Part shown: positions 12,140 to 23,600 of the stretch, in pieces
How the letters are laid out: each line of letters begins with the position of its first letter
How positions within the stretch are numbered: the first letter of the stretch is position 1
Origin: Spirodela intermedia
Taxonomy: Eukaryota; Streptophyta; Magnoliopsida; Alismatales; Araceae
Direction of reading: 5' to 3'
Length of the DNA stretch: 64,000 bases
Assembly (NCBI GenBank): GCA_902729315.2
Contig: LR746275.1
Location: 1,768,501 to 1,832,500 of the forward strand
The notes under the pieces: generated by a model
The model's input: the letters and a program-made list of their open reading frames with translations, nothing else
Told to the model about the DNA's origin: nothing
Databases searched by the model: none
Program-made: the position numbers and the translations under genes

Positions 12140-12195
<56 letters not shown>

Positions 12196-12776
12196 CTATG
12201 CTAGGTTGCAATTTAGTGAGAGAAACCGGAAGATGAGGGGGGATGATTGTGTCAACCATGTGGAACTGATAATGGGCCGGGCTTCATAGAATGGAGGCCC
12301 GACCTGAAAGTGGGCCTCTATCTGGGCCGAGTTTAGTTATTAGGTCACGTCTTATTTACTGGGCCGCTAGGCACGTGGCCCTGCCAGTGAGACTTTCTCC
12401 ATTTTTCTGCTTGTTTTAGTCGAAGGTAATGGCCTAAATGAAAATGAGCCCATGCACGAGGACCTCTCTCTCTCTCTCTCTCTCGCTCTACACGAAAAAT
12501 TTATTATTTGTACAGGAAAATTTATAGGTTAATTATGATTAATTAGATTGAGACTAAAAAATAATGTTATGATAGCTTTTCAAAGGCTTGAAAGTCCAAC
12601 GACAAAAAAAAGCTCTCTAGCTAATAATTACGCTTCGGATTATTATCGATTGTAAAATCAATATACATTTTATAAATATAAAATAATAATAAGCATTATT
12701 AGTTGGGTTCTATTCTTCAGAGAAGTGGGAACGACGACGGACTAATGTCTTCCATCAAGAAGACCCCAAGAAAGAC

Positions 12777-12817
<41 letters not shown>

Positions 12818-12917
12818 AAGCAAGAGAGAAAGGAGAAAGTGAGGCAGAGAAAGAGAGAGGGATAGAGAGAGGCAGGAGAGAGCTGAAGAGAGAGAGAGAG
12901 AGAGAGGTAGAGAGAGG

Positions 12918-12956
<39 letters not shown>

Positions 12957-13682
12957 GTGTATGCAGATTTATAGGGCATAGTACAAAAGGCCTTTCTGGC
13001 GTAGCTGCTGGCTTAGCAAGGAGCGAATAGTCGTCTCCCCATTGCCTTCCATCCCAGGTGGTGGCAAGACACAGCCCGCCTCATACGCATGTCTGTGTGC
13101 ACTCTGTACGTATCAAGTCAGCGCGACACTCCCCCACCGACGACGTGGGCGTTTGAAATGAATGACGGCTGTCTGCGCGTTTCGTTCGCCCCATGATTCC
13201 CACGCTCTGCCGAAATCCTCGGCCTTTAATAATCCGCAAGAAGCCACCTGACCCTGTTCTCTCTTTCTCTCTCTCTGCCCTGCTCTCGCTCTCTTTCTCG
13301 CTCATCATTGAGGGCCACCCAGAAGCTCTAGGATGGTGAGGTGGAGTAATTGCTAGCTACTGGAGATGGTGTAAGGGTTTTGAATCCACTTCTCGCAGGG
13401 TGTGACCTGGTCATCCCTTCCTCTCTTCCCGCTCCGTCCCTCTGGAGAACATTCATCGTAATCCCGTGGAAAAGGAAGTCGAGAGGGGCTAATCATGGCT
13501 GCCCATTACTCCAATGGGCTTCGCTCTGAATTCCCCCTTCTCCCCCCGTTCCGACCCTCTTGATCGTCCTCCTCCTCTGCAGTTAATGCCTGAAGCTTCC
13601 TCTGGATTTCTCTCCTTGATGGGGTTTTTGTAGACCCATTCTGCTCCCTAGGTCACCAGGCGAGAGCGACGAACGGGAAGCG
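12021..13682. other. Intergenic DNA between AILP1 and the TBL gene
   Basis: It holds GA microsatellites at 12141-12194, 12780-12811 and 12886-12950, and a short CT run at 12465-12485. No coding sequence is convincing; the glutamate/arginine and serine/leucine frames are microsatellite translations. The region from about 13430 to 13682 is GC- and pyrimidine-rich and probably contains the 5' UTR of the TBL gene. Confidence 0.55.
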
Positions 13683-14194
13683 ATGAGCCCGCAAACCCCT
13701 CCGAAGTTTCCGACCGCCTCACCGCCGCCGTCTAAGCGGGCGGCGGCGGAGGTTTTGAGGAAGGTGGTGCGATTGAAGCCGGCGGAGCCGGGGGTGATGT
13801 CGGCGGTCTTCCTCGTGTCGACAGTGTGTTTCCTCCTCTGCTTCCTGTACACGGATTACAGCGTCGTCTCCCCTGGGAGGGGAGGAGTGAGAGGGATCCT
13901 CTGGTTCCACCATCGGGAGCAGCAGCAGCAGCATCATCATCAGCAGCAGCAGGAGAAGACGGAGCAGAGGAAGGAGGAGTTCATGGAGGCGGAGCTCAGA
14001 GGAGGGGGATGCGATCTGTTCCAGGGAAAGTGGGTCTGGGACGAGAGCTATCCTCTCTACGAAGCTGGAGACTGCTCCTTCCTGGACGAAGGTTTCCGAT
14101 GTACGGAGAACGGGCGGCCGGATAGCTTCTACACCAAGTGGCGGTGGCAGCCCTCACATTGCGACCTGCCAAGGTCCTTCCCACAACTCTCTCT

Positions 14195-14235
<41 letters not shown>

Positions 14236-14758
14236 CTAGGGGTTCATGGAGAATATCATTTTTGCCTAATTCACACAGTGAAATCGGTGCCCGCATTGCT
14301 GATTTTCTAGAGGAAAATGTACACTAAAATCCTGCTTTTTTGCCCAAATAAAGCGACATTCTGGGTCAAATATTCACGGGTTTTTCTTCAAAAAAAATAA
14401 CCGATGTCTTGGATCCAATGGGGCTACTCCCCGGGCGATTTTAGAAGAATTTAGCATCTGGGTTTCTGCAAAATCTTCCTTTTATAGTCTGTTCTTCACC
14501 TGTTTTAGCCACACCTTCTCACTTCATATCCTGCGGAGGGCACCCCCGATTTTTGTTCCTTTTTTTTTCTTTTTTCCTCACGAGGATCCCGGAAAAGTAA
14601 AGAAATCTGGCTCCCAATTGGAATCATCCATCATATTTGCGCCACTCCTGCTTCAGTAATCTGCAATCTTGAACAATTACTATTTCAAGCTTGCAGGCAA
14701 TTTTCTACGCCCAGAAAAAAAAAAGCTAGAACCTTGATCTTCCCATTTCTAGTTTTTT

Positions 14759-14824
<66 letters not shown>

Positions 14825-15570
14825 CTCTTTATCTATCTATCTATCTATCTATATATCTATCTATCTATCTCTTTATCTATCTATCTATCTATCTATCTAT
14901 ATATCTATCTATCTATCTATCTTTCTATTTAGATTTGATGGAAAGATGATGCTGGAGAGGCTAAGAAACCGGAGGCTAGCATTTGTCGGGGACTCGATCG
15001 GGAGGAACCAGTGGGAGTCCCTCCTCTGCATGCTCTCCTCAGCGGTATCAGACAAGAGCTCCATTTATGAAGTCAATGGGAGCCCCATCACCAAGCACAA
15101 TGGCTTCCTCATCTTCAGATTCAGGGAATTCAACTGCACCATCGAGTACTACCGGGCACCGTTCCTTGTGCTCCAGGGCCGCCCCCCCCTGGGTGCTCAT
15201 GAGAAGGTGAAGACCACACTGAGGCTCGATGTCCTCGACTGGACCTCCGCCAAGTGGAGCAGCGCTGATGTTCTTGTCTTCAACACTGGGCACTGGTGGA
15301 ACCACCAGAAGACCCTCAGAAGGTCGCTGCCATTCCCCCACCGATGCTCCACCTCTTCTTCCTCTGCATATATCCATCATTTCATGCCGACTTCATCTGT
15401 TTTTTTTTTTTTTTGTTGAGATTTCTTCTTGATTGAGATGAGATGGAGTTGCATCCAGGTGGGCTCGCTGATTTTCCCTACAATTTCCTCGATTGATCTC
15501 TCATGGTTCTTGATGTCCATTGGTTGTGTTGTATGATCACATGTGTAAATTATTTATCTGACTGAAGAAC

Positions 15571-15605
<35 letters not shown>

Positions 15606-16310
15606 CAGTGGGTGCTATTTCCAAGTTGGGGACCAGATCGAGCTGGAGATGGGCGTGGAGCAGGCATACATAAGGGCGCTGGAGACATTGCTGGCCTGGA
15701 TTGGAAAGGAAGTTGACCCGAGCAAGACCCGGGTTGTCTTTCGGACCTACGCGCCCATCCATTTCAGGTAAATTCTGTTTGACGCTAAGACAACGCCTGG
15801 CTGCCGAGGTCAAAGGGTCTCTGTGCACATGTTGCAGGCTCTAGACAGGCCTAGAGAAACACCCCCACTAGGAGATGGCCAGCTTGGGGCAGTCTCCTCT
15901 TGGTTCTCCATAAGTCAACTCCATGGTTGACCTCAAGCTCCAATCTTTTTCTTTTCCTTTTTTGGATCCACAGAGGAGGAGATTGGAAGACGGGGGGAAG
16001 CTGCCACGGGGAAACCCTTCCAGATGCTTCGGGCCGATCATCATCAGAGTCATGGGCCTTCCATGCCGCTGGCGGCATAATCTCAGAGGGGATGAGACAG
16101 GGCTTGCTGCCAGAGTTGACTCTGCTGAACATCACCCAGTTGACTTTTCGAAGGAGAGATGGGCACCCCTCCCTGTACTACCTGGGTCCCACGGTCATGG
16201 CCCCACTCCACCGCCAGGACTGCAGCCACTGGTGCCTGCCTGGCATTCCTGACACCTGGAATGAGCTTCTCTATGCCCTCTCTCTCAAATGGAGCTTCCC
16301 AAGTGAATAG
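13683..16310 (+). CDS. TBL11: Trichome birefringence-like polysaccharide O-acetyltransferase
   Basis: Four exons (13683-14173, 14933-15322, 15609-15767, 15974-16310) encode 458 residues. Family members are type II Golgi membrane proteins that O-acetylate cell-wall polysaccharides; the substrate of this one cannot be read from sequence. A membrane segment lies at about residues 38-57, followed by a low-complexity Gln/His linker. The TBL domain starts at about residue 110 ([17 protein letters not shown]). GDS is at 183-185 within [24 protein letters not shown] at 429-432 provides the DXXH motif in [20 protein letters not shown]. Both catalytic motifs are intact. The TBL10/TBL11 assignment rests on remembered similarity and on its position between AILP1 and RH58, as in Arabidopsis. 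CT and CTAT microsatellites fill intron 1 and form the acceptor tracts of introns 1 and 2. Confidence 0.93.
14764..14930. repeat. CT then CTAT microsatellite ending at a splice acceptor
   Basis: A CT run of about 40 bases passes directly into about 125 bases of CTAT repeats with a few CTTT and ATAT interruptions. The tract ends in TTTCTATTTAG, the acceptor of TBL exon 2, so the repeat itself supplies the pyrimidine tract. Confidence 0.85.
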
Positions 16311-16683
16311 AAAGAGGAGAAGAAGAGCCTGTGCCAGAAGGGTTTCTGGAGGAATTCTGCAATCTGTGCCTTCTTCCATGGCGGAGCTTCCACCTTCTCC
16401 TGGGCATGGCGGTGGAGGGGGGCAGAGAATGGCAGAGCTTGGCGGCAGGCGACCGCCGTCGGCTCAGAGACAAGAGTGTTGGAAATTTCTTGGGCAGGTG
16501 GATGTGGGTGTGGAAACCATGTGAATCTACCTTTTTTGATGTGGGTTTGATGTGTATATAGAGAACAGAGGGCCTTGTAGATTTCCATGCTGCTTCTCTC
16601 TCTCTCTCTCTCCCTCTCGTTCTCTCTCTACTGAGAGTGAGTGTGGGGGTGGTGGGTGTGGGTGAGAGACCTCGTCTGGGTGG

Positions 16684-17145
16684 GCCAAAGTTACTTCATG
16701 ACGTCACCATTTTAGTTGGAATTAGAGGATTGCCAGCTGTATTTTACCACGTGGCAATTTCTACCACTTCCTGACATCATGGGCGGCTATGGGTGCTTGG
16801 ACGGTTTATTTGCCACGTGGCATCTTGTACCACTTCGTGACATCAGGGCTAGCTATGGCTGCTTGGATGGTTTTAGTCGATTGCCAGCTTTATCTGCCAC
16901 GTGGCAATCTTACCACTTCGTGACGTCAGGGGAAGCTGTGCCTGCTTGGACGGGTTTTTAGTCGATTGCCAGCGGTATGTGCCACCTGTCAATATTGTAC
17001 CACTTCGCGACATCAGTGGTAGCTATGGCTGTTAGTCCATTCCAGCTGTATTTCCACGTGGCAATCTGGTCCGTCACATCAAGGGGTAGCTATGGCTATT
17101 GGGGGTTTTTAGTCGATTGCCAGCTGTATTTTCCACGTGGCAGAC
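16684..17145. repeat. Tandem array of a G-box/CRE-like unit
   Basis: A partial unit and six fuller units of about 66-85 bases lie head to tail between the TBL gene and RH58. The common order is TTGCCAGCTGTAT, then CCACGTGGCAAT, then TACCACTTC, then TGACRTCA, then GCTATGGCTGCTTGGA, then TTTTAGTCG. Perfect CCACGTGG palindromes occur at 16747, 16813, 16897, 17054 and 17133, with a degenerate CCACCTGT at 16983. TGACGTCA occurs at 16699 and 16921, and TGACATCA at 16772 and 16838. The last unit is cut short. The array ends about 500 bases before the RH58 start codon and about 370 bases after the TBL stop codon. Confidence 0.85.
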
Positions 17146-17639
17146 AGGGGAAGGTTTGCCATTGTACATAATTTTTGCAAAGTTTTGGCAGCCATGTAGT
17201 TTTTTTCAAAGACCTGGAGGTTAATTGTAAAACACAATGCCTCGTTGATAATTCGAATAAGATTTGAAGATCTGCCGATAAATAACCTAAAATCATAAAA
17301 TATTGCAAATATGCCGCGCACGTCGGATAGTAAGTACCCAACCGATTGTTAACGGTTCCGTGCCATAGACGGTTGGAACCGAAGGCTCAGCTTCTCGGAT
17401 CCAAGACGAATACTCACAATGTTTCAAAATACAGGGACTTTGTGATAATTGTTTTCCCTCCGTCTTCTCTCATCCCAAGCCTCCACGGCTCACAGAACGC
17501 AACCGGCCGCTGCCTCCTTTTCTTCTCCTTCCTCTTCTTCTACGGCTGCTGCTGCTGCTGCTGCTGAGGGTTCTTCATCTTAGTCTACCGCTGCTTATGC
17601 CTGTGAGGCTGCTGTTTCCGGCGTCTGTAGCATATCGAA

Positions 17640-20600
17640 ATGGTTCGCTCCTCCGTCGGGGTTATGGTGCGGGTCGCCGCTCCCGCTCCCCCACGAGCAA
17701 TCAGCTACCATCGTCTATGTAGGATTACGTCTCTGAGGCCGTCGGCGCCGCAGCGCGTCTTCACTTGCGGACCCGACCGTGCCTCCGGGGCCGCCACCGC
17801 CGTGGTGGAGGCCCTCACTCTTCGCGACATATGCCAGAGTCGCGTCCCGGAGCACGTCCTACGGAGGCGAGACTTTTCACTTCCCTTCCCGCTGATTATT
17901 ACTCTCATATTCCCTTGTTCGCCGTGTTTTTTACGCATTTTGGGGAGCTGATATGGGCAGAGACTGGGCTGTCTGTCTTCTTCTCGTTTGAATTTGCTGG
18001 GTAGGACGATGCTTTGTCGCTCATTAGTTCTGACGACTGGGATTGTAGATGATTATATTTTTTACTGTTGCCTGCGTTGGATTTTTTGACTGTTGCCTGT
18101 AATGGCGCCGACGACTCGCTAATTCTCTCACCCATCCCGGCGTTTTCGTTTGCTTTTTGCGTTCCAATTTTGTCGGCATTTGACATGTTTCGTCATTTCT
18201 GGTTCGCTCGACTGCAGGTGATATTTTCGCATGGTATATTCCATTTTTTCCACCAATATACTGATGTATGTTCTAATTTCTGGCGAGAGTATCCATCGTA
18301 ATGTTACTATTTGCCTAATTTAATGGAGATAATATGGAAGCTTATTTGATCTTTTATCATAGTTTTACATTTATTCCATTCCCTTCATCATCCTAGCACC
18401 TTCCTTCTACATAAATATTTGGCCGCTCGTAAACATTCTTGTGGGCTGATGAACACAAGGATGATAAATATTGACTTTTTTAACTGAATGCATCTCTATT
18501 TCGTACTAAAAGACAATTTATTTAGCGTGTGCCTTGTTATTTTGGAAGAACTTTACTGAATCACGATCTTTGCGCTATAGACTATTTTATTATATGTTTC
18601 TCCTTTTGCTCCACACTTATCATCTATTGCGTTTTCAGGTAACTTCTCAATGTTTATGTCCTCAAGCTCCTTCATTATTGGATGCCACTTCTCAATTTTA
18701 TGGCCTTTATTTTTAAAATCTTAATGCGCCCACCCCACTATTTGAAGATGTGTTGACTGTTATACTTTTCTGATTAGTCTAGTTGAGTGACATTTTTTAG
18801 ATTATGTTTTGGATTTGATATTCTTAACATATATTAGTCACAATTTCTTATCCTGCAGAGCTGAAGATATTGGATTTACTTTACCTACTGAAGTCCAGAG
18901 GCAGTCTTTACCGGTTCTACTATCTGGAAAGGACTGCGTCCTCCAAGCTCAGGTTAAGCAATATAGAATTTTTATTATTTATCTCGTTAAAATGTTGTGG
19001 AAGATTTTGCATGACTGAAATCATTTTTATATCGTGTTAAATTATTTCAAGTGTCTCGGAGGGCTTAAGGCGGAGTTTGAAACGAAAATGCTTGGGATAA
19101 ATTCCATTCTAGTTTTCTAGAAGACGTCAGCATACTTTTGACACATGTCAGAAGTATTGTTATTTTATGATCCTGTTAATGGTAGATAGCTTTACCTTGT
19201 CTATCAGTTCATGATGGTGCAACTGTGCCAGAACTTCATGTGCGTGTGCATCATTTCCTTCAAGATATATATTGCTATGGATCTCAATGCATTAAACTAT
19301 GCCGGTTTTACCTGAAAATTGATCCTAAGTTCTATTTGGACCGAAACATGCTGTTAAAGCCTGCTTACGTTTTTGACAACCGGTACTATGGTCATCTTCC
19401 TATTTGTGGGCTTGCAGATTTAATGATGGCTTAATCAGCCATAAAGTTCAATTTTTCAAGGCCTCGTTTTTGGCAAACCAGTCCCTTGGAGTCCTTTTCA
19501 TTTCAAGTTGAAAAAGTAGAGCTGAAGCAAACACAATGTTTTCCTTGTGCGGTCAAAAGCACTTATGTTCACTTTGGTGAATTTTACGAACTGAAACATG
19601 AAAAACATCCCAAGATTATCTTCATAGACGTATATGCCCATTTATTTTTTAAAGGATATTTTTAATTAGAAAAGCTCCCATTAAAGGTTTAAAATAATAT
19701 ACTACTCAAGGAATCAAATCAGAGTAAACAAGTCAGTCCATTTCCTTTATTTCAGTTTTCTGATAATTTGATACAGGGAAATTCGTTTAAAATTGACCTA
19801 ACAAAATCAATCACATGGCCCTTCTGGTACACTAATCTCTGGCATTTACCCTTTTATTTTATTTTAAACTATCCATTTTTATTTGAAGAACCTATCCACT
19901 TATTCTGATGAGCTGATGAAGAAACGATTTGGAATTAAGAGAACATTTGATGGATTTATTGGAGGAATTTGGATGTGCATAGTTGAAGAAAATTGCCGAG
20001 CAGGTTACCAGGGGTTCTTTTTAGAAATATTTTTTTAGATGAATTTTTAAGATAACTAAGTGAACGTTTATAAAAAATTACTGTGAGAATGCTGTAATGG
20101 AAAGCCAGTCGGCATGTGTATGAAATAAGAAACTTGCCTTACATTCTACATAATGATCTTAATTAGCTTGAGTCTTTGATTAGAAAGTCAGTTATGATCC
20201 ATCTCTTCCCAATTTATTACAGAATGTGTCTTCATATGCAATCATTCCTTGCTGATTTGATCTGAATTGGATCGATGCATATCATCCAACACGATTGTCA
20301 AGTTTAATAAATCCTATACCCTCATGGGATCAACTAAGATGCGTAGAGTCAAGGCTTTTGAAAGGAGAATCTAATAATTTCAAAGACATTTTGATGGTAG
20401 CTCATGGAGTCGAGTTGATTGGTTCAGAATTCTCTTGCTAATTGATGTAGAGTAGACAAGTGATCTATCATGTTTCATAGCCCTGCACTTCTATCCGACT
20501 ATATATGTCTTCATGTGTGATCTTTAAAAAAAAATGTATTCTACACCCTGGACAGATACACTGTAGACATCATTTCCATAAATATTGTAATAATTGGGCT

Positions 20601-23600
20601 CCTATTTTGTTTTAGACAGGTTCAGGGAAAACACTGGCGTACTTATTATTAATATTTTCTGCCATCAATCCTCAACGGTCTGCTGTGCAAGCACTCGTAA
20701 TTGTACCAACCAGAGAACTTGGTATGCAAGTAAGTCAACAGCATTATCAGCGAGCATGTACCTATTCTGCATGTTCTCAGTGTTGTTTGTGTGTGAAGGT
20801 TGCTAGTGTTGCTAGGATGCTTGCAGCGAAGCCAACAGGATTTGAATCTGTTGACGAGACATGCACTATAATGGCGCTTCTAGATGGGGGAATGCTAAAG
20901 AGACATAAAACATGGCTAAAGGTTTTTTTTATACATTGACTGTTCTTACCTCTAAATCTAGACATGGCTAATGGCCAGTTAATTGGCAAGTTTTGTAAGT
21001 CTGTGCTTCATTTCTCTTTTCTGTTGCATTAAACCTTCAAATTTACCATTCTTCAATTGCAGAGTATCAGTGAAACAACTATTCTGGCTGCATTAATGGG
21101 CATTTTACCTTTATAGATTTCTTCTTTTCCTCTTTTCCTTGCCGAAAATGATATGAGATTGATGTTTCCATGCCCCTTTTTCAGGATTGCATAAGTAACA
21201 GTATGAAATTGGTCAATCCGTGATGGAGAAATATTAAGGTTTTTTCTTAAAGAGTTAGCAACACAATATCAGTTAAGGGAAGGGAAAATATGCAAATTTT
21301 AAAACCATGACGTCTCGAAATGACACCCTATACATCCTGAAGAAGTTTCATATCAGAAAAGCTCTTTTGAAATACTTGATGATTTTCTATCTCATCACAT
21401 TGCTTCAATTTCCATGATGACGGGTTGCGGAGGTAAAATAAAGCAGACAAAAAGTGTCGAGGAGAATGTGTTCGGATCTTTGGTGGTAGCAGTAAGTGGC
21501 GATATGTACACGCCTTCTGCATTGTTCAACTCAAAATAGCTCGAGTGGGAAGGCATGTAGGAATTCGTATTCATGTAGTTCAACATTGTTGCACGTGAAT
21601 CATAAAGTTGTAAAAGTTGATTAGCTTTCTAGCAATGTAAATGTCTTCTTAGTCATGTAACATTGAAAATTTACAATTTTCAAAGTTGGCTTGACTACCA
21701 GAAAAAATTTGGTCTTCTAACGTATTTGATGTTAAATATTAGTCCCGAATGATCCTTACTGGATTGGAATTTCATTTTCTATTAAACTATTATACTTAAA
21801 GGACATAAACAAGCATGATTTGGCTGAAAGCCAAGTACTCAGTCTACTGAACACTGGACATGATGATGTATTACTCTAACTTTGCTTTTAATAGCTTCCA
21901 AGGATGATCCATTGCTAGAAATTTTAACTATTTGTAAAATGTTATCTTGACTGATTCCAAAAAAAAAAAAAACGAATTAGCTTGGATGCTGCTCACAATA
22001 ATTGGAATTGCCAACTTTGTTCAAGAATTTTTTCAACAGGAAAAGAAGGCCGGCAAATTTTATTTCTGTGAAATGTCTCATTTTACATTTATTTTTCTCT
22101 GAGCTGGGCTTCTTTTCTACTAAATGAAAGTTCTTTGTGACGTTGTGACATGACTAAAAGTTAGTCTCATTATATTGAGGAATTGGACTTGTCACAAATT
22201 TTCTGGATTTCTTGCATTATACTCTTACTGTTTTTGACACCACATTTTTTCTATCGAGGTCTCAACTTATAGACATATCTTCAGATGTAAATGCTTGTAA
22301 TCAATATTTTCCCTTTCAGGGTTAAATGCTTGTATCTGTTTGCCGTTTACATCATGTAAAAAACACTCCCTCTCTTTTTATTAATGAGGAATTGTACTTA
22401 TTACTGCATACTTTCTGAAAAAACGTCATTTAAACTTTCAGGCTGAACCCCCAGAGATAGTGGTGGCAACGCTTAGCAGTCTATGCCAGATGCTAGAAAA
22501 GAATGTTTTAAAGCTTGATACAATTCGGGTTTTGGTTGTTGATGAGGTATATATATCTATGATTCCTAATTTTAGAGATACGAGTGTTTTACGAAAGTTG
22601 GACGTGCCATGTCTTTCCATGATGTAGAAAGTTAGAATTTTTAGATTAAACTGATTGGATACCGACATTCTAGCAACTGCTTGGAATTGTGTTGGAAGTT
22701 CAAGGTCGCAAGGAGATACTGTAAAAGACTGAGGGTATCTTGGGAAACTTGCGTAGTGTTCCTCCCTATATAATGGGTGTTAGAGGTGAATGAATCTTGA
22801 GGCGATTTCCGCCTTTCCTCTGTGACAGAGAACATTCTCCCTATCCTATGTTTTTCACCAGATTGTGAATGGCTAACTTACAGCTTCAATATAGAGAAGC
22901 CAATATTTTGAAAAGTTGGTACCTAAATGGGTACTATGTGGCTTACCTTTGCAGTTCAAAGAAGTTGATCACCTAGGCTATTTTTCTCTTATGCATCTAT
23001 TTCTAACTCACCTGACGCTGATAAAATTTCAACTATGTTCATTCTCATCTTTCGATTAACCGGTTAACAATAATGACGGTCTAAATATGATTATGATGGT
23101 TGGGTATTTACTTTCTTTCTTTGATTATATATTTTATGCATCTCTGAACTCTAAAATTATAGCTACCAAGATTAATGGTTTAATTATTACAGCTTCCCTT
23201 TTTCTATGGATATATGGTCAGTTTTAGCCATTTTTCTATCTGTAATGAACAAAATAGTAAGAGAAAATTGCATAAGAAAAATATGGTTCTCTTTGTACTT
23301 GGGTGAGCTTATAGTGGGGTTTCCAGTCTAGACTATGTGCCTGTTGAGTCCATTATTGTGCACGGAGCGTGTTATTACCTTCTTTTGTTGATTCACATCA
23401 TTGCTGAAGTGAACATTTTAGAGTCTCTGGTGATGCTAATGAGGAAATAGTAACAAAGGCCATCAAAGTTTGTATTTAGATTTGACTCAGCGATGGCTAT
23501 AGACACGACTAAGGAAAAACTTCAAAATGGGCCCTTTTCTTCTTCATTTTTTGGCTAAAGTCAATGAAATCAATGTTCAGTGCCCGATTATAAAATTGAT

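Noticed and set aside
16684-17145. CRISPR-like or other prokaryotic repeat array
   Set aside because: The units are contiguous and diverged throughout, without unique spacers, and the surroundings are plant nuclear genes.
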